NCBI GenBank assembly: GCA_903871875.1
Contig: CAIQIR010000106.1
Location: 62,001 to 126,000 of the forward strand
Direction of reading: 5' to 3'
DNA length: 64,000 bases
DNA from: an uncultured Schlesneria sp.
GTDB taxonomy: Bacteria; Planctomycetota; Planctomycetia; Planctomycetales; Planctomycetaceae
In this document: positions 9,278 through 19,603 of the stretch, one piece after another
How the letters are laid out: the number at the start of each line of letters is the position of its first letter
How positions within the stretch are numbered: position 1 is the first letter of the stretch
Notes under the pieces: generated by a model
Told to the model about the DNA's origin: nothing
Seen by the model: the letters and a program-made list of their open reading frames with translations, nothing else
The model's database searches: none
Program-made: the position numbers and the translations under genes

Positions 9278-9931
9278 ATGAATCGTGAATGCAAAAATCA
9301 ATCGCGTGAGTGGGGCATGTGGCGTGCTGTCAGAGCCGCGTCTGTTGGCGGCCAGCCAGCGCTGGCCTGGTTTGGAATGAGGGCTGCTCGCGCTCGGTCT
9401 GCGGTGTGGCGGGAGGGTGCAGCTCAGTTGGCCTGGGCGGTGGGTGTCTGTCATGTTGGTCTGCCACGACAGCGCCGCCAGCAGGGTCTCGTTGGTCCGC
9501 CGTTTTTCTTAATCGCCTTCTGCGGAGTCTTGCTCAGCCGGCTGCGAGGGCTGGGTCTCTTCCTTCAGGGGCGGAGCCAGATCGTGGGAAATGCCCCGGC
9601 AGAGATCTCCAGCGGGAATCGAATCACGAACGTCAGCTGGGGTTGGTCAGGGGCCAGTGTGGCGGCACGCTCAGGGTCGTCGCTGCGCTGGGAGAAAAGT
9701 CGTGTTGGTGGATCGACGCGCGGTCAAATGCATCGAAACAGGGATGTTGGCCAACTTGGCCAAACGCAAATCTCGCTCAAACGCTACAAAATAGGGATGT
9801 TTGCCAACTTGGCCATGTTGGCCAACGATTTTGTTCCGATTTCGTTCGGGTCGGGTTCGATTCCCAGGTCGGCGTTGCCGCGAATTCCCGCGGATCTTGA
9901 CATTCCCCAGGTTCTGTATTTCAATGGTTGA
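9278..9931 (+). CDS. Unrecognised ORF, 217 codons, possibly not a real protein
   Basis: ATG 9278 follows an excellent Shine-Dalgarno (GAGGAGGAGAGG, 9262-9273) and a plausible promoter. For that reason it is listed, although the product matches no family I know. It is rich in Arg, Trp, Gly and Ser, has no signal peptide, and one hydrophobic stretch (GPPFFLIAFCGVLLSRLRGLGLFL). A second frame is also open over most of the same bases (9310-9900), which is a warning that the openness may be due to composition. Near its end it reads through a cluster of 9-bp TTGGCCAAC repeats. The frame closes 42 bases before the IclR gene. It could be a lineage-specific gene, a decayed gene, or a regulatory leader. 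Confidence 0.3.
   Translation: MNRECKNQSREWGMWRAVRAASVGGQPALAWFGMRAARARSAVWREGAAQLAWAVGVCHVGLPRQRRQQGLVGPPFFLIAFCGVLLSRLRGLGLFLQGRSQIVGNAPAEISSGNRITNVSWGWSGASVAARSGSSLRWEKSRVGGSTRGQMHRNRDVGQLGQTQISLKRYKIGMFANLAMLANDFVPISFGSGSIPRSALPRIPADLDIPQVLYFNG
9741..9826. repeat. Cluster of five 9-bp TTGGCCAAC-like repeats
   Basis: Palindromic TTGGCCAA units at 9747-9754, 9756-9763, 9800-9807 (TTTGCCAA), 9809-9815 (TTGGCCA) and 9818-9825, in register at 9-base steps inside two blocks. Both blocks begin with GGGATGTT/GGGATGTTT, 53 bases apart, so a larger unit was duplicated. They lie 150-230 bases before the IclR start. Confidence 0.7.
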
Positions 9932-9973
9932 ATTGATTTAGCCTGTGAAATTGACTGGGAGGGGGCTCGTGCG

Positions 9974-10759
9974 ATGAGTGGTGATGACATGAAATCGCGG
10001 GTTCGGTCGGAAGTGGCCAGCTTGCAACGGGGGCTCGAGATTCTGGAAATGCTGGCTGCGCGGCCCGACGGTGCGACTCTGCGCGAGATTACCGATCACC
10101 TGGGACTGCCGGGCGCATCCGTATTGCGCATCGTCCGGACCTTGGTGGAATTGAACTACCTGTCACGCGAGGAGCAGACGAAACGGTACTTCTCGACGAA
10201 TCGGCCGTTGCTGCTGGGCCAACCGCGAAATACAGCTCGCGGTTTTTCGGAAAGTGCCATCAGTGCGATGCGGCGGGTGCGACAAGCGACGGGCGAAACG
10301 ACGCAGCTTTGTTGTTTGATCGGAGTGGAAATGGTCATCATCGAGCAATTGCTCTCGGTGCATCCGTTCAAATACTCGGCCGATCTGGGGGCACGTTGCC
10401 CTTGTTACAGTTGTGCCCCGGGTAAGGCGATCATCGCTTTTCTTCCACCAGAAGAGCAGGAATCAACGATCGACCGGATTGAATTCAAGCGATTTACGGC
10501 CAGCACGATCACGTCGAAACGAGCATTCCGTCAGGAATTGACCCAGGTCCGTGAACAGGGCTTTGCCGTGGACCGAGCGGAGGGGTTGGACGGGATTCAT
10601 TGTGCCGCCGCGCCCATTCTGGATCGGCATGGATATGCCGTGGGGGCAATCACGATTGCGGGGCCGTCATCCAGAATTCCCGAAGACGAGTTTCAAGTCA
10701 TTGGGCAGATTGTCAGAGAAGGCGCTCGACAGGCGTCCGAAGAGTTTAACCGGCATTAG
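9974..10759 (+). CDS. IclR-family transcriptional regulator
   Basis: 261 residues, the normal family length. The N-terminal winged helix (about 15-80) has the helix-turn-helix [23 protein letters not shown], and the C-terminal ligand-binding GAF-like domain (about 95-255) ends with the typical [20 protein letters not shown] strand. The start has a GGAGGGGG site upstream; ATG 9989 is an alternative. An oddity is the segment CPCYSC at about 134-139, where most relatives have a Pro/His-containing loop before GKA. It could bind metal or sense redox. IclR proteins are dimeric and control catabolic operons. The downstream PSD1/DUF1501 pair on the same strand, 55 bases away, is a possible target. 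Confidence 0.9.
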   Translation: MSGDDMKSRVRSEVASLQRGLEILEMLAARPDGATLREITDHLGLPGASVLRIVRTLVELNYLSREEQTKRYFSTNRPLLLGQPRNTARGFSESAISAMRRVRQATGETTQLCCLIGVEMVIIEQLLSVHPFKYSADLGARCPCYSCAPGKAIIAFLPPEEQESTIDRIEFKRFTASTITSKRAFRQELTQVREQGFAVDRAEGLDGIHCAAAPILDRHGYAVGAITIAGPSSRIPEDEFQVIGQIVREGARQASEEFNRH

Positions 10760-10814
10760 CCCCTCAGATCTCGACTGCCATGTGTCGCGCGGTAGATGAT
10801 CCAGGAGTCTGGAA

Positions 10815-13800
10815 ATGTTGCGAACCTGTTTGATGACTTTGCTTTCTTTAGCTGGATTCATGGTGTGTGCCAGTCCAATGGCGACATTGGCCGCACCGCC
10901 GCCCGCCCCGGAAATGGAGTTCTTCGAAGCGAAGATTCGACCGGTTCTCGTCGAGCAATGCTACAAGTGCCATAATTCGCTGACTCGAACGGATGGTGAA
11001 CTCGCCGTTGATCATCGGTCAGCCCTGCTGAAGGGCGGCCAGAGCGGCCCCGTGATTGTTCCCGGCAAGCCGCTCGAAAGTCGTCTGCTGCCGATTCTCC
11101 GGCATGACGTTGTCGGTCTGAAAATGCCCGAGGACGGCGCCAAACTGGATGACCAGGTGATCGCCGATTTCGAAAAATGGATCGCGATGGGAGCGCCCGA
11201 CTCGCGCGATCATGCGCCGACATCGGAACAACTGGCCGCGGCCACCTCGTGGGATCAAGTGTTGAAAAAGCGGAAAGCCTGGTGGAGTTTTCAGCCCATT
11301 CGAGACGTTCCAATCCCGCAAATCAGCAACAATTCGTGGTCACAGCATCCCGTCGATCAGTTCATTCTCGCAACTCTGCGGGAGAAAGGTTTAGAACCGG
11401 GTGAAGCGGCTGATCCACGGGTGCTCGTGCGACGACTCTATTTTGCGCTCATCGGATTGCCGCCGACATCCGACGAGATTCAATCCTGGACGAAGCGGCT
11501 CGAACAACCCGATGGCTTTGAATCGCTGGTCAATCACTTAATCGAGAGTCCGCATTTTGGGGAACGTTGGGCGCGGCACTGGATGGATTGGATTCGCTAT
11601 GCCGAGACTCACGGATCCGAGGGTGATCCCGCGATCGAAAACGCCTGGCAGTATCGTGACTATCTGATTCGCGCTTTGAATGCGGATGTTGCTTATGACC
11701 AGTTGGTTCGGGAGCATGTCGCCGGAGATTTGTTGGAACAACCGCGTTTGAATCGGACGCTGGGAATTAACGAATCGGCGATCGGTCCAGCACACTGGCG
11801 CATGGTCTTTCATGGCTTCGCTCCAACCGATCCGCTGGACGAGAAAGTTCGATACACCGACGACGAAATTAACGTCTTTTCGAAGGCCTTTCTGGGCCTG
11901 ACTGTCGCGTGTGCCCGCTGTCACAATCACAAATTCGATCCGATCAGTCAGAGCGACTACTATGCCCTGTTTGGCATCTTGGGGGCCTGTCGGCCGGGCC
12001 GAACAGCCATCAATACACCCGAACAGCTGTCTCGGAATCGAGCTGCGCTTGTCCAACTCAAGCCGAAGATTCGCTCGGCGATGGCCCAGGATTGGCGGAG
12101 TCATGCGTCGGAACTTCAGCGGCGACTTCTGACGGAGCAAGGGTTGTGGCAACAGGCTGACCAGCCACGACAATTGCTTCATCATTGGTCGCAATTGCGC
12201 AAGGATTTGGCCGATGGCCTGCCTTTGGCGGAAGCCTGGAACCGGCGGCAGGCGGATTGGAACGCCGACCGTCAGCGTCGCACCGAATTCGCGGCTCAAC
12301 GTCCGTTTCAGCATTGGAAGTGGGGAGCATCCGACGATCAAGCGAAGTGGTATCGAGCGGGCATTGGTTTGCCAGAGCAGCCTGCTTTACCTGGTGAATT
12401 CGCCGTTGCCCCGACCGGAGAAAATGCGCTCGCGGGGATTTATCCGGCCGGTGTTTATACCCACCTGCTCAGCGGAAAACATGCAGGCTGCTTTTCGTCA
12501 GAAGATGTCCATCTTGATCAAGAATATGAATTGTGGGTTCGAGCGATCGGCGAAGGTGGGGCCAGCGTTCGCTATGTCGTGCAGGATTATCCGCGTGACG
12601 GAACCGTGTTTCCGATTCGTAAATTGTCGGCCGACTGGCAATGGCAGAAGTTCGATTTGACTTACTGGAACGGCGACGACATTCATGTTGAATTGGCAAC
12701 CGGACAGGATGCGCCTGTCATCGTCAATAACGAACCGCGATCGTGGTTTGGAATTTCCGAGGCCGTGATCGTTCGCAAAGGTGAATCAGGGCCGGCGACG
12801 GAATCGTCAGAATTTCTCGATCCGCTGTTTGAAGCCGTGATGCGGCAGCCGCCGCTGTCGCTGGAAGATCTGACGGACCGTTATGTCGAAGCGATCATGC
12901 TCGCCGTGAAAGCCTGGGAGGCCAACACGGCCTCGGATGCTCAAGCTCGCCTGTTGGATGCTTGTCTGAAGCAGGGACTGCTTTCGAATCGACTGGAATT
13001 GCTGGCCACGGCGCAGCCTTTGATTAATGTGTATCGGCAATTGGAAGAGGCGATTGTTGTGCCGACTCGTGTGCCGTCACTGCAGGAAACGGTGGGGCGA
13101 AAACAGCGATTGTTTGAACGGGGCAATCACAAACTGCCCGGTGACGAAGTTCCCCGTCGTTTCCTGGAAGCGATCGATCCGACGCCCTACCAGACGACAC
13201 AAAGTGGCCGTCGCCAATTGGCCGAGGATCTTTTCCGAGATGACAATCCGCTCACGCGCCGCGTGATCGTCAATCGCATCTGGCATCATCTCTTTGGTCG
13301 CGGCCTGGTGGGGACGCCAGATAATTTCGGCCGTTTGGGATTGGCACCGACGCACCCGGAATTGCTCGACCATCTGGCGACGCGATTTAAGAAGAGTGGC
13401 GGTTCGATGAAAGAGATGATCCGACTGATCGTGACATCGAAAACGTGGCAACTCACTTCACAGCCATCGGCCCAATCGCGTCTGAAGGATCCCGAAAACC
13501 AATATCTGACGCACGCAAATTTGAAGCGTCTGGAAGCGGAAGCCATTCGAGATTCGCTACTGTCTGCCACACAAAATCTGAATCAAACGGTCTTTGGTCC
13601 CCCCGTCGAGGGGAATTCTCCGCGACGCAGTCTGTATGTGCGGGTCGCTCGAAACTCTCCCGATCCCTTTTTGCGGGCCTACGACTTTCCCGAGCCGTTT
13701 AGTACGGTTGGCCGCCGCGACGTCACCAATGTGCCGGCGCAGTCATTGACCATGATGAATGATGAACGCGTCAGTGGGTTGGCGTCGGCCTGGTCAATCC

Positions 13801-14903
13801 AGATGCTTTCCACGTCGCCGACGTCTCGCGACGACGAACGGCTGCAGAACATGTTCCTGACGGCATTGGGGCGTCCGGCGCTGCCTGCCGAAATTCGGCA
13901 GCTCGAGGCCTATTTGATGACGGTCCGTTCTGAGCGAATCGAAACGCTGCGTCAGGTCACCGAGCTTCGCCGGTCAGTCGACGAGCGAAAGGCTGCGATT
14001 CAATCGTTGGTGGAACCGATTCGCCAGAAGAAAATGGCCGAATTGAATCCGCAATTGAGCTTGGCACGTCCCCAACAGCATGCTCCCCAGCCGATTGGCC
14101 GCTGGCAATTTGATGGAGATTTGCGGGACGTCGTGGGCGTGGCGCATGGTCAATTGTTTGGCGCCGCTCGCCTGGAGAAAGGTCATTTGGAATTGAAACA
14201 GCAGGGGTATGTGATGACGGCCCCGCTGACTCAAAATATTCAAGCCAAAACGTTGGAGGTTTGGGTCCAGCTGGATAACCTCGAACAACGCGGAGGAGGC
14301 GCCATGACGATTTGGAGTCGTGGTGGCGAGATTTTCGATTCGATTGTTTTTGGAGAGCAAAGTCCGCAGCAGTGGCTGGCGGGAAGTAATTTGTTCCAGC
14401 GGACGCAGTCGTTTCAAGGGCCGCCAGAGACCGAAGCGGTGACGCGTCCAGTCCATTTCGCGATCGTCTATCAAAGCGACGGATTGGTCCTCGGCTATCG
14501 CGATGGCAGACCTTATGGCAAGCCTTACCAGACGAACGGTCCGCAGTTGTTTAAGGCGGGCGAGGCGGTGGTGGGTTTGGGAATCCGACACCTTCCTGCG
14601 GGTGGGAATCGGATGCTGGAAGGGCGCCTCTTGCGGGCACAGCTTTACGATCGAGCTCTGAGCGCTGACGAAGTACGGGCTTCGTCGCAATCGTCGCAGC
14701 TGTTTGTTTCTGACATCCAGATTCAGCAGGCGATGTCAGAAGTGGAACGCCAGCAATGGAAATCGGAACTGGAACAGATCGCCCGGCTGGAGTCTCAAAT
14801 CAAGGCGTCAGGACCATTGATCGACGTGCCGGATGAACAGGCTGTCTGGGCCGACATGGCGCAAGCCCTGTTCACATTTCAAGAGTTCATTTTTGTGAAA
14901 TGA
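10815..14903 (+). CDS. PSCyt1-DUF1549-DUF1553 (PSD1) protein with LamG domain
   Basis: 1362 residues, exported (signal peptide in the first ~27 residues). The N-terminal planctomycete cytochrome-like domain carries CYKCH at 49-53, the c-type heme motif. DUF1549 follows (about 170-390, with '[16 protein letters not shown]' type sequence and a second [11 protein letters not shown] at about 362), then a large insert, DUF1553 (about 800-1080, starting near [20 protein letters not shown]), and a concanavalin/LamG-like domain (about 1100-1290). A coiled segment closes the protein. Such proteins are almost always followed by a DUF1501 gene, as here, and are presumed cell-surface or periplasmic factors for handling complex polysaccharides. 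The biochemical activity is unknown. Confidence 0.93.
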   Translation: MLRTCLMTLLSLAGFMVCASPMATLAAPPPAPEMEFFEAKIRPVLVEQCYKCHNSLTRTDGELAVDHRSALLKGGQSGPVIVPGKPLESRLLPILRHDVVGLKMPEDGAKLDDQVIADFEKWIAMGAPDSRDHAPTSEQLAAATSWDQVLKKRKAWWSFQPIRDVPIPQISNNSWSQHPVDQFILATLREKGLEPGEAADPRVLVRRLYFALIGLPPTSDEIQSWTKRLEQPDGFESLVNHLIESPHFGERWARHWMDWIRYAETHGSEGDPAIENAWQYRDYLIRALNADVAYDQLVREHVAGDLLEQPRLNRTLGINESAIGPAHWRMVFHGFAPTDPLDEKVRYTDDEINVFSKAFLGLTVACARCHNHKFDPISQSDYYALFGILGACRPGRTAINTPEQLSRNRAALVQLKPKIRSAMAQDWRSHASELQRRLLTEQGLWQQADQPRQLLHHWSQLRKDLADGLPLAEAWNRRQADWNADRQRRTEFAAQRPFQHWKWGASDDQAKWYRAGIGLPEQPALPGEFAVAPTGENALAGIYPAGVYTHLLSGKHAGCFSSEDVHLDQEYELWVRAIGEGGASVRYVVQDYPRDGTVFPIRKLSADWQWQKFDLTYWNGDDIHVELATGQDAPVIVNNEPRSWFGISEAVIVRKGESGPATESSEFLDPLFEAVMRQPPLSLEDLTDRYVEAIMLAVKAWEANTASDAQARLLDACLKQGLLSNRLELLATAQPLINVYRQLEEAIVVPTRVPSLQETVGRKQRLFERGNHKLPGDEVPRRFLEAIDPTPYQTTQSGRRQLAEDLFRDDNPLTRRVIVNRIWHHLFGRGLVGTPDNFGRLGLAPTHPELLDHLATRFKKSGGSMKEMIRLIVTSKTWQLTSQPSAQSRLKDPENQYLTHANLKRLEAEAIRDSLLSATQNLNQTVFGPPVEGNSPRRSLYVRVARNSPDPFLRAYDFPEPFSTVGRRDVTNVPAQSLTMMNDERVSGLASAWSIQMLSTSPTSRDDERLQNMFLTALGRPALPAEIRQLEAYLMTVRSERIETLRQVTELRRSVDERKAAIQSLVEPIRQKKMAELNPQLSLARPQQHAPQPIGRWQFDGDLRDVVGVAHGQLFGAARLEKGHLELKQQGYVMTAPLTQNIQAKTLEVWVQLDNLEQRGGGAMTIWSRGGEIFDSIVFGEQSPQQWLAGSNLFQRTQSFQGPPETEAVTRPVHFAIVYQSDGLVLGYRDGRPYGKPYQTNGPQLFKAGEAVVGLGIRHLPAGGNRMLEGRLLRAQLYDRALSADEVRASSQSSQLFVSDIQIQQAMSEVERQQWKSELEQIARLESQIKASGPLIDVPDEQAVWADMAQALFTFQEFIFVK

Positions 14904-14968
14904 TTTTGGTCGATTTCCAGATTTGATCTGATCAATTTAACAGGCGCTTGCCAGATAAGGATTTCGTG

Positions 14969-16420
14969 ATGTCAGCGGCCATGAACCCCCTTTCGCGATT
15001 TTCTCGACGTCGTCTGTTACAGGCCGGCTCAACCGGGTTCGGAGCGGTCGCGCTGGCAGGATTAATGGGGGAAGCCAAGGCCACCGACGCCTCGTCACTG
15101 CCGGAAGGGGCGGCTCTGAAGCAGACGCATCACCTTCCCAAAGCCAAGCATGTGATTTTCTGTTTTATGTCGGGCGGTGTCTCGCACATTGATTCCTTCG
15201 ACCCCAAGCCCCGTCTGCAGCGGGAACATGGCAAACCGATGCCCGTGAAGATTGAACGAACGATGTTCAATAGTAACGGCAATATCATGGCCAGTCCGTT
15301 CGAGTTCACTCCGTCTGGACGAAGTGGAGTTCCGGTCAGCAGCCTGTTTCCGTACGTCGCGCGGCAGGCGGACGAGTTGACGGTGATTCGTTCGATGACG
15401 TCCGCGGTGAATGAACATGCCCAGGCGAATTTTTTCATGCATACCGGATTTCCGATCATGGGATATCCCAGTGCCGGTGCGTGGGCCGCGTATGGTTTGG
15501 GGACGGAAAATCGAGATCTGCCTGGTTTCGTCGTTCTCCAAAGCGGTTCGGCAGTTTCGCCTCACGGGGGGATCAGTCTTTTCAGTAACGGATTCCTGCC
15601 GGCCCAACATCAGGGTTCGATCTTGAAAGCCGATCAACCGGAAGCGATTCGGAATATTCGACCTCGCGATCCCCAATCGATTCAGCGACGCCGCCTCGAT
15701 TTTGCTCGACAATTCAACGAACCCTTTTTGGCCGAAACGGCCAACGATATTCAGGTCGAAGCGGCAATCCAAAATTATGAGACGGCCTTTCGGATGCAAA
15801 GTGCGGTGCCCGATTTGTGTGATATCTCCGGCGAATCGGAATCGACAATCAAATTGTACGGACTTGATTCGACGATACCGCAAAAGGCGGCCTATGCGCG
15901 TCAATGTTTGCTGGCCCGAAGACTGGTCGAGCGCGGCGTGCGGTTTATCGAATTGAGCTGCCTGACACATGAGATTGGTGCGGGAGGTGCCGCGAATCCT
16001 TGGGATCAGCACGGCGAATTGAAACGCGGGCACGCGGCAATGGCTTCGCAGGTCGACCAGCCGATTGCCGCGTTGATTCAGGATCTCAGAGCGCGAGGGT
16101 TACTCGATGAGACCCTGATCGTCTGGGCGGGCGAATTTGGTCGTACGCCCTTCTCGCAAGGCAGCGATGGGCGCGATCACAATCCGTACGGATTCAGCGT
16201 CTGGCTGGCGGGAGGTGGCGTCAAGGGAGGGACCATCTATGGAGCCACCGATGATCTGGGTTATTATGCGATCGACAAGAAATGCACGATCTATGATATG
16301 TGGGCGACGGTATTGCATCAGTTAGGAGTGAATCACGAAGGATTGACCTACCGATATGGTGGTCGAGACTTTCGTCTGACCGATGTGCATGGCAGCGTAC
16401 TACACGACATCCTGGCGTAA
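14969..16420 (+). CDS. DUF1501 (sulfatase-like fold) Tat-exported protein
   Basis: 483 residues from ATG 14969, which has AAGG nine bases upstream; the frame opens at a TTG 21 bases earlier. It starts with a twin-arginine signal, SRRRLLQAG, followed by a hydrophobic stretch [13 protein letters not shown]1501 markers are visible: [17 protein letters not shown], the NEHAQANF and HTG segments, and the C-terminal [20 protein letters not shown] block, which corresponds to alkaline-phosphatase/sulfatase metal-ligand positions. It is the partner of the PSD1 protein immediately upstream (65 bases away, same strand). This PSD1-DUF1501 pairing is a hallmark of planctomycete genomes; its role in sulfated or complex glycan metabolism is inferred from fold and context only. 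Confidence 0.93.
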   Translation: MSAAMNPLSRFSRRRLLQAGSTGFGAVALAGLMGEAKATDASSLPEGAALKQTHHLPKAKHVIFCFMSGGVSHIDSFDPKPRLQREHGKPMPVKIERTMFNSNGNIMASPFEFTPSGRSGVPVSSLFPYVARQADELTVIRSMTSAVNEHAQANFFMHTGFPIMGYPSAGAWAAYGLGTENRDLPGFVVLQSGSAVSPHGGISLFSNGFLPAQHQGSILKADQPEAIRNIRPRDPQSIQRRRLDFARQFNEPFLAETANDIQVEAAIQNYETAFRMQSAVPDLCDISGESESTIKLYGLDSTIPQKAAYARQCLLARRLVERGVRFIELSCLTHEIGAGGAANPWDQHGELKRGHAAMASQVDQPIAALIQDLRARGLLDETLIVWAGEFGRTPFSQGSDGRDHNPYGFSVWLAGGGVKGGTIYGATDDLGYYAIDKKCTIYDMWATVLHQLGVNHEGLTYRYGGRDFRLTDVHGSVLHDILA

Positions 16421-16480
16421 GTCGCTGTGACGATTAAGATCTTTCAAAACACGATTAAAAACTTGCGTCTGGTTCACCGC

Positions 16481-16506
16481 CCGTTTGGTCAATTCGGTCC
16501 AAACGG
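16481..16506. terminator. Possible terminator hairpin between convergent genes
   Basis: Eight-bp perfect stem CCGTTTGG / CCAAACGG with a ten-base loop, between the DUF1501 gene and the convergent diguanylate cyclase. No T-tract on either strand. Confidence 0.3.
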
Positions 16507-16651
16507 TCTGCGGAAACACAGACGTTCAAAGAATCTCGAAGCGGGGGCTTGTCGGGCTGGTGACGTATTGAAATGACAGACTGATTCAACACAAACAGAA
16601 CCAACGACAACGATTGATTTCCATCGCAGCAGTGCCGACTCTCATGGAGAT

Positions 16652-16788
16652 TCAGGCGATGACTTTTTCCGACCGCTGGAAAGTGAGCCTTTTCGCCGGA
16701 CGTGATTCTAGCTCGGCCTGGATCGTGTCAATATCGGCGATCGTATCGTCCAGGGAGTCCGCCTCGGATTCCTGAGCGACCGCTGCCA
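16652..16788 (-). pseudogene. Out-of-frame C-terminal tail of the diguanylate cyclase
   Basis: This frame encodes an acidic tail (AAVAQESEADSLDDTIADI and onward) with a stop at 16652-16654. If one copy of the 13-bp repeat is removed, the GGDEF frame runs straight into it and gives a protein about 10 residues longer than the present one. Translation of the tail therefore seems to have been lost by the duplication, unless a fraction of cells or ribosomes restores it. Confidence 0.65.
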
Positions 16789-17726
16789 CGACAGGCACAT
16801 ACGACAGGCACATACGGGTGGCACATGACTCCATCGTGATAATAGCAGCGATTGCGTCCGCCGTTCTTGGCGGCATACAGGGCTCGGTCGGCTCGTTGAA
16901 GGAATTCCGAGTCGGTTTCGTTATCTTGGACTTCTTTCAAACCGATCGAAGCGGTGACCTGCAACTGCAGATCGCCGACATGATGAACGGTTGTGGCAAT
17001 GATACTGCGAATCCGTTCGGCGGCTCGGCAGGCTTCTTCGATCGTGGTATTCGGCAGAATGGCCACGAATTCTTCTCCGCCATAACGAGCCACGAAATCG
17101 GATTCCCGGAATGTGGTTGTCAGGCAGCGCGAAAAGCTTTTCAGCATCTGGTCACCGACCATATGGCCATACTGGTCGTTGATGCATTTGAAATGGTCGA
17201 TGTCCAGAATCAACAAACAGAACGTGGTTCCATTTCGTCGGCGGTCTGCGAAGACTCGAATCAATTCGTGATCGAGGGCGCGACGATTCGAAATCGACGT
17301 CAACGCATCGATCCGAGATTCGAGCATACAGCAGGTCATTTGATCGCGTTGTCGCTGAATCTCGTTTCTGGCATCTTCGAGATCGGCATGCAGTTTCTGG
17401 TTTGAGGAGACGAGCATCTTTCCCGCGACAAGAATCATCGTGGATCCGATGTCCCCCGGCGTCTCGAGCGTATTGGTGATTTCGCTGATGCGGACGCTAT
17501 GTTGACCGACTTGTGAATCGACATGTGAGGTCAGCTCATACAGAGAACTGATCAGTAAATCCACGTCTTTTTCATTCTTGGCAGGGGTTTCGGTCGACGA
17601 AACCCCGTCTTCCGTCTGGATGTTGTTTCGGCGGACCAAACGCTGGACAAGCAGCGCTGTCACAAACCCCACCACGGCGCTGATTGCACTACAAGCAAGC
17701 GTCGTATCAAGGGAATCGAACATCAT
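16728..17726 (-). CDS. Diguanylate cyclase (GGDEF), membrane anchored, with frameshifted tail
   Basis: 332 residues as encoded. Residues 10-30 form one membrane helix; a linker with a likely coiled coil (about 50-135) follows, then a full GGDEF domain. The active-site motif is GGEEF at 216-220, the metal-binding turn is LDIDHFK (174-180), and an intact inhibitory I-site RESD (207-210) stands exactly five residues before GGEEF. The enzyme should make cyclic di-GMP and be product-inhibited. Downstream of the domain, a 13-bp tandem duplication (16789-16814) shifts the frame. The present end is an Arg/Gly-rich stretch, CACRGSGRSG and onward to 332, while the neighbouring frame holds an acidic, ordinary-looking tail. 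No genes follow in the operon. Confidence 0.9.
   Translation of the reverse strand: MMFDSLDTTLACSAISAVVGFVTALLVQRLVRRNNIQTEDGVSSTETPAKNEKDVDLLISSLYELTSHVDSQVGQHSVRISEITNTLETPGDIGSTMILVAGKMLVSSNQKLHADLEDARNEIQRQRDQMTCCMLESRIDALTSISNRRALDHELIRVFADRRRNGTTFCLLILDIDHFKCINDQYGHMVGDQMLKSFSRCLTTTFRESDFVARYGGEEFVAILPNTTIEEACRAAERIRSIIATTVHHVGDLQLQVTASIGLKEVQDNETDSEFLQRADRALYAAKNGGRNRCYYHDGVMCHPYVPVVCACRGSGRSGIRGGLPGRYDRRY
16788..16816. repeat. 13-bp tandem duplication causing a frameshift
   Basis: Two exact copies of CGACAGGCACATA (16789-16801 and 16802-16814), flanked by ACG on both sides, so the repeat extends to about 2.2 copies. Thirteen is not a multiple of three, so a single slippage event switches the reading frame. 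Confidence 0.93.
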
Positions 17727-17947
17727 GACTGCACCTGCGGACCGTTACCAAGGGAGATTGGCGATTTGGGAATTCTTGCAACACACTTGATTTCTACTGA
17801 ACGGAGATCTCCCTCCAGTTGTTTTTTGGTTCTCGTTTTGGCTCCGAGAGTTTCTTTGTTCGAATGGATTGCATGTAAACTACTCTAGCTCACATTTTCC
17901 AATACGTCCGGAAATTCTTGTCAACATTTGCGAGGTGTTCGAACGGT

Positions 17948-19603
17948 CTAGCGAGGAGACGGATCGCCCAATGACGAAAGGCTTTTCACCATCACCTGGT
18001 TTGCTTCGAACAATCGTTGATTCAGGGCGACGGCCGCGTCTTGGCTTTCTTTAAGGCGTAATGCGGCGTTCACCCGGCTGCGCAGTTGGACGATGCTGAG
18101 TGGTTTCACCAGATAATCGTCAGCGCCGGCGGACATCATTCGAGCCATTTCGTTCGGGCTCGATCGTCCCGAAAAGACAAGAACTTTGAGATTTCCCAAG
18201 CCCAGGCGATTGCGAACGACTCGTAATAATTCCATGCCCGAAAGCACGGGCATTTCGATATCTGTCAGGATCAGGTCGTAAACATTTTCATTCAACAAGC
18301 AAAGTGCGGCGTCACCGTTCGCCGCTTCGTCACATTCGATCCCTTCCGAGATCAAGGACAGTTTGACGCATTTGCGAACCGTGGGTTCATCGTCCACGAT
18401 CAAAACTCGCTGTTTGCGTCGTGAATCGGTCACCGGCATTTCGGAAACGACCGAATCGCTGGATGCTTTCGTGGTTGGGACGGCCCGGCCTTCATTCCAT
18501 TTCGATTCGACGAACGGCATCAGGGCCGTCATCACGGCAGACGGGGTCTGGTAACGTTCACCGGGTTGGACGGCCATCATTCGTGCGACGGCTGCGGCGA
18601 GTTCCGGTGGGGCATCGGGGCGAGCGTCCAAAATGGATGGCGGCGGTTGATTCGACCGACGCAAAAAGTCCTCGACGATTCGCCCATTGGAGACAAAGGG
18701 CGTTTGTCCTGTGAGACACCAATACAGCGTCGCGCCCAGACTATAAATGTCGGCGCGGATATCGACCGAACTTGCGTCCTGGGCTTGTTCAGGTGCCAGG
18801 TAATCAATCGTTCCCAACCAGGAACCGGCCTTCGTCAGGCGGCTGTCGCACTGGCGGGATAAGCCGAAATCCAATAATTTCGCCGTCCCATCCGGCGTCA
18901 TGATGATGTTCGAGGGCTTGATGTCGCGATGGATCAGTCCCTGTTTGCTGGTTTCCTGCAGCGCGCTGGCTGCTTGAAAAACCAGGCTGCACGCAACGTG
19001 GACGGAAAGAGCCCCCTGCGTGCAGACGGCTTCTTCCAGGTTCATTCCTGGGATATATTCCATGACGAAATACAGCAGTCGCTCACCGTCACCAGCACGG
19101 TTGACGATTTCACCGGCGTCGATTGCTCCCACGATATTGCGATGCTGAAGCTGCGCGACGGTCCAGGCTTCATTCTCAAACCGCTGCAATAGGTCCGATC
19201 CCACGTCTTTGGAAATCGTTTGGACTTTGATGGCGGCCAATCGCGGCAGACGGATATGTTCGGCTTTGAAGACCTGGCCCATCGAGCCGTGGCCCAAGCG
19301 ACTGAGAATGCGGTAATGGCCTAAAATCAAGCCGAATCGCTGTCCGGATCGGATCCGCTCGACTTGATAGTTCGTCAACAAGTTATAAGAAACCAGATCC
19401 TTCAACAGGCGCTCGTCGTCAATGATGTCGACCAGTTGATTCTGGACGGCTTCTTCCAGATGTTCCCAGTCGTACCGACGGATCACCGACGATATCAGAA
19501 GTTCTCTTAAGAGACCTTCGGCACCTCTCCACAGAGATTCTGACGTTTCGTCCTGGGATGAGCTATCAACCGGACAAATCGTCGGGGATAACCAGTCTGT
19601 CAT
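17948..19603 (-). CDS. Serine/threonine protein kinase fused to a response-regulator receiver domain
   Basis: 551 residues from ATG 19603; the frame opens 11 codons earlier without a better site. A helical N-terminal region (about 20-90) resembles the planctomycete kinase leader 'LLTNYQVERIRSGQ'. The kinase domain follows with glycine loop LGHGSMGQV, AIKV lysine, catalytic HRDIKPSN (D227), DFG and APEQ. After a short linker comes a CheY-like receiver (about 395-525) with acidic pocket VDDE, phospho-acceptor D448 in LILTD, and conserved K500 in VKP. There is no transmembrane segment, so it acts in the cytoplasm. It joins a Ser/Thr signalling output to His-Asp phosphorelay input or output; which controls which is not visible. 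No histidine kinase is adjacent. Confidence 0.93.
   Translation of the reverse strand: MTDWLSPTICPVDSSSQDETSESLWRGAEGLLRELLISSVIRRYDWEHLEEAVQNQLVDIIDDERLLKDLVSYNLLTNYQVERIRSGQRFGLILGHYRILSRLGHGSMGQVFKAEHIRLPRLAAIKVQTISKDVGSDLLQRFENEAWTVAQLQHRNIVGAIDAGEIVNRAGDGERLLYFVMEYIPGMNLEEAVCTQGALSVHVACSLVFQAASALQETSKQGLIHRDIKPSNIIMTPDGTAKLLDFGLSRQCDSRLTKAGSWLGTIDYLAPEQAQDASSVDIRADIYSLGATLYWCLTGQTPFVSNGRIVEDFLRRSNQPPPSILDARPDAPPELAAAVARMMAVQPGERYQTPSAVMTALMPFVESKWNEGRAVPTTKASSDSVVSEMPVTDSRRKQRVLIVDDEPTVRKCVKLSLISEGIECDEAANGDAALCLLNENVYDLILTDIEMPVLSGMELLRVVRNRLGLGNLKVLVFSGRSSPNEMARMMSAGADDYLVKPLSIVQLRSRVNAALRLKESQDAAVALNQRLFEANQVMVKSLSSLGDPSPR

Noticed and set aside
15095-16033. 312-codon minus-strand frame inside the DUF1501 gene
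   Set aside because: Shadow frame of the DUF1501 protein.
16421-16651. Possible small gene between the DUF1501 gene and the diguanylate cyclase
   Set aside because: No open frame with a start signal; only the weak hairpin at 16481-16506.
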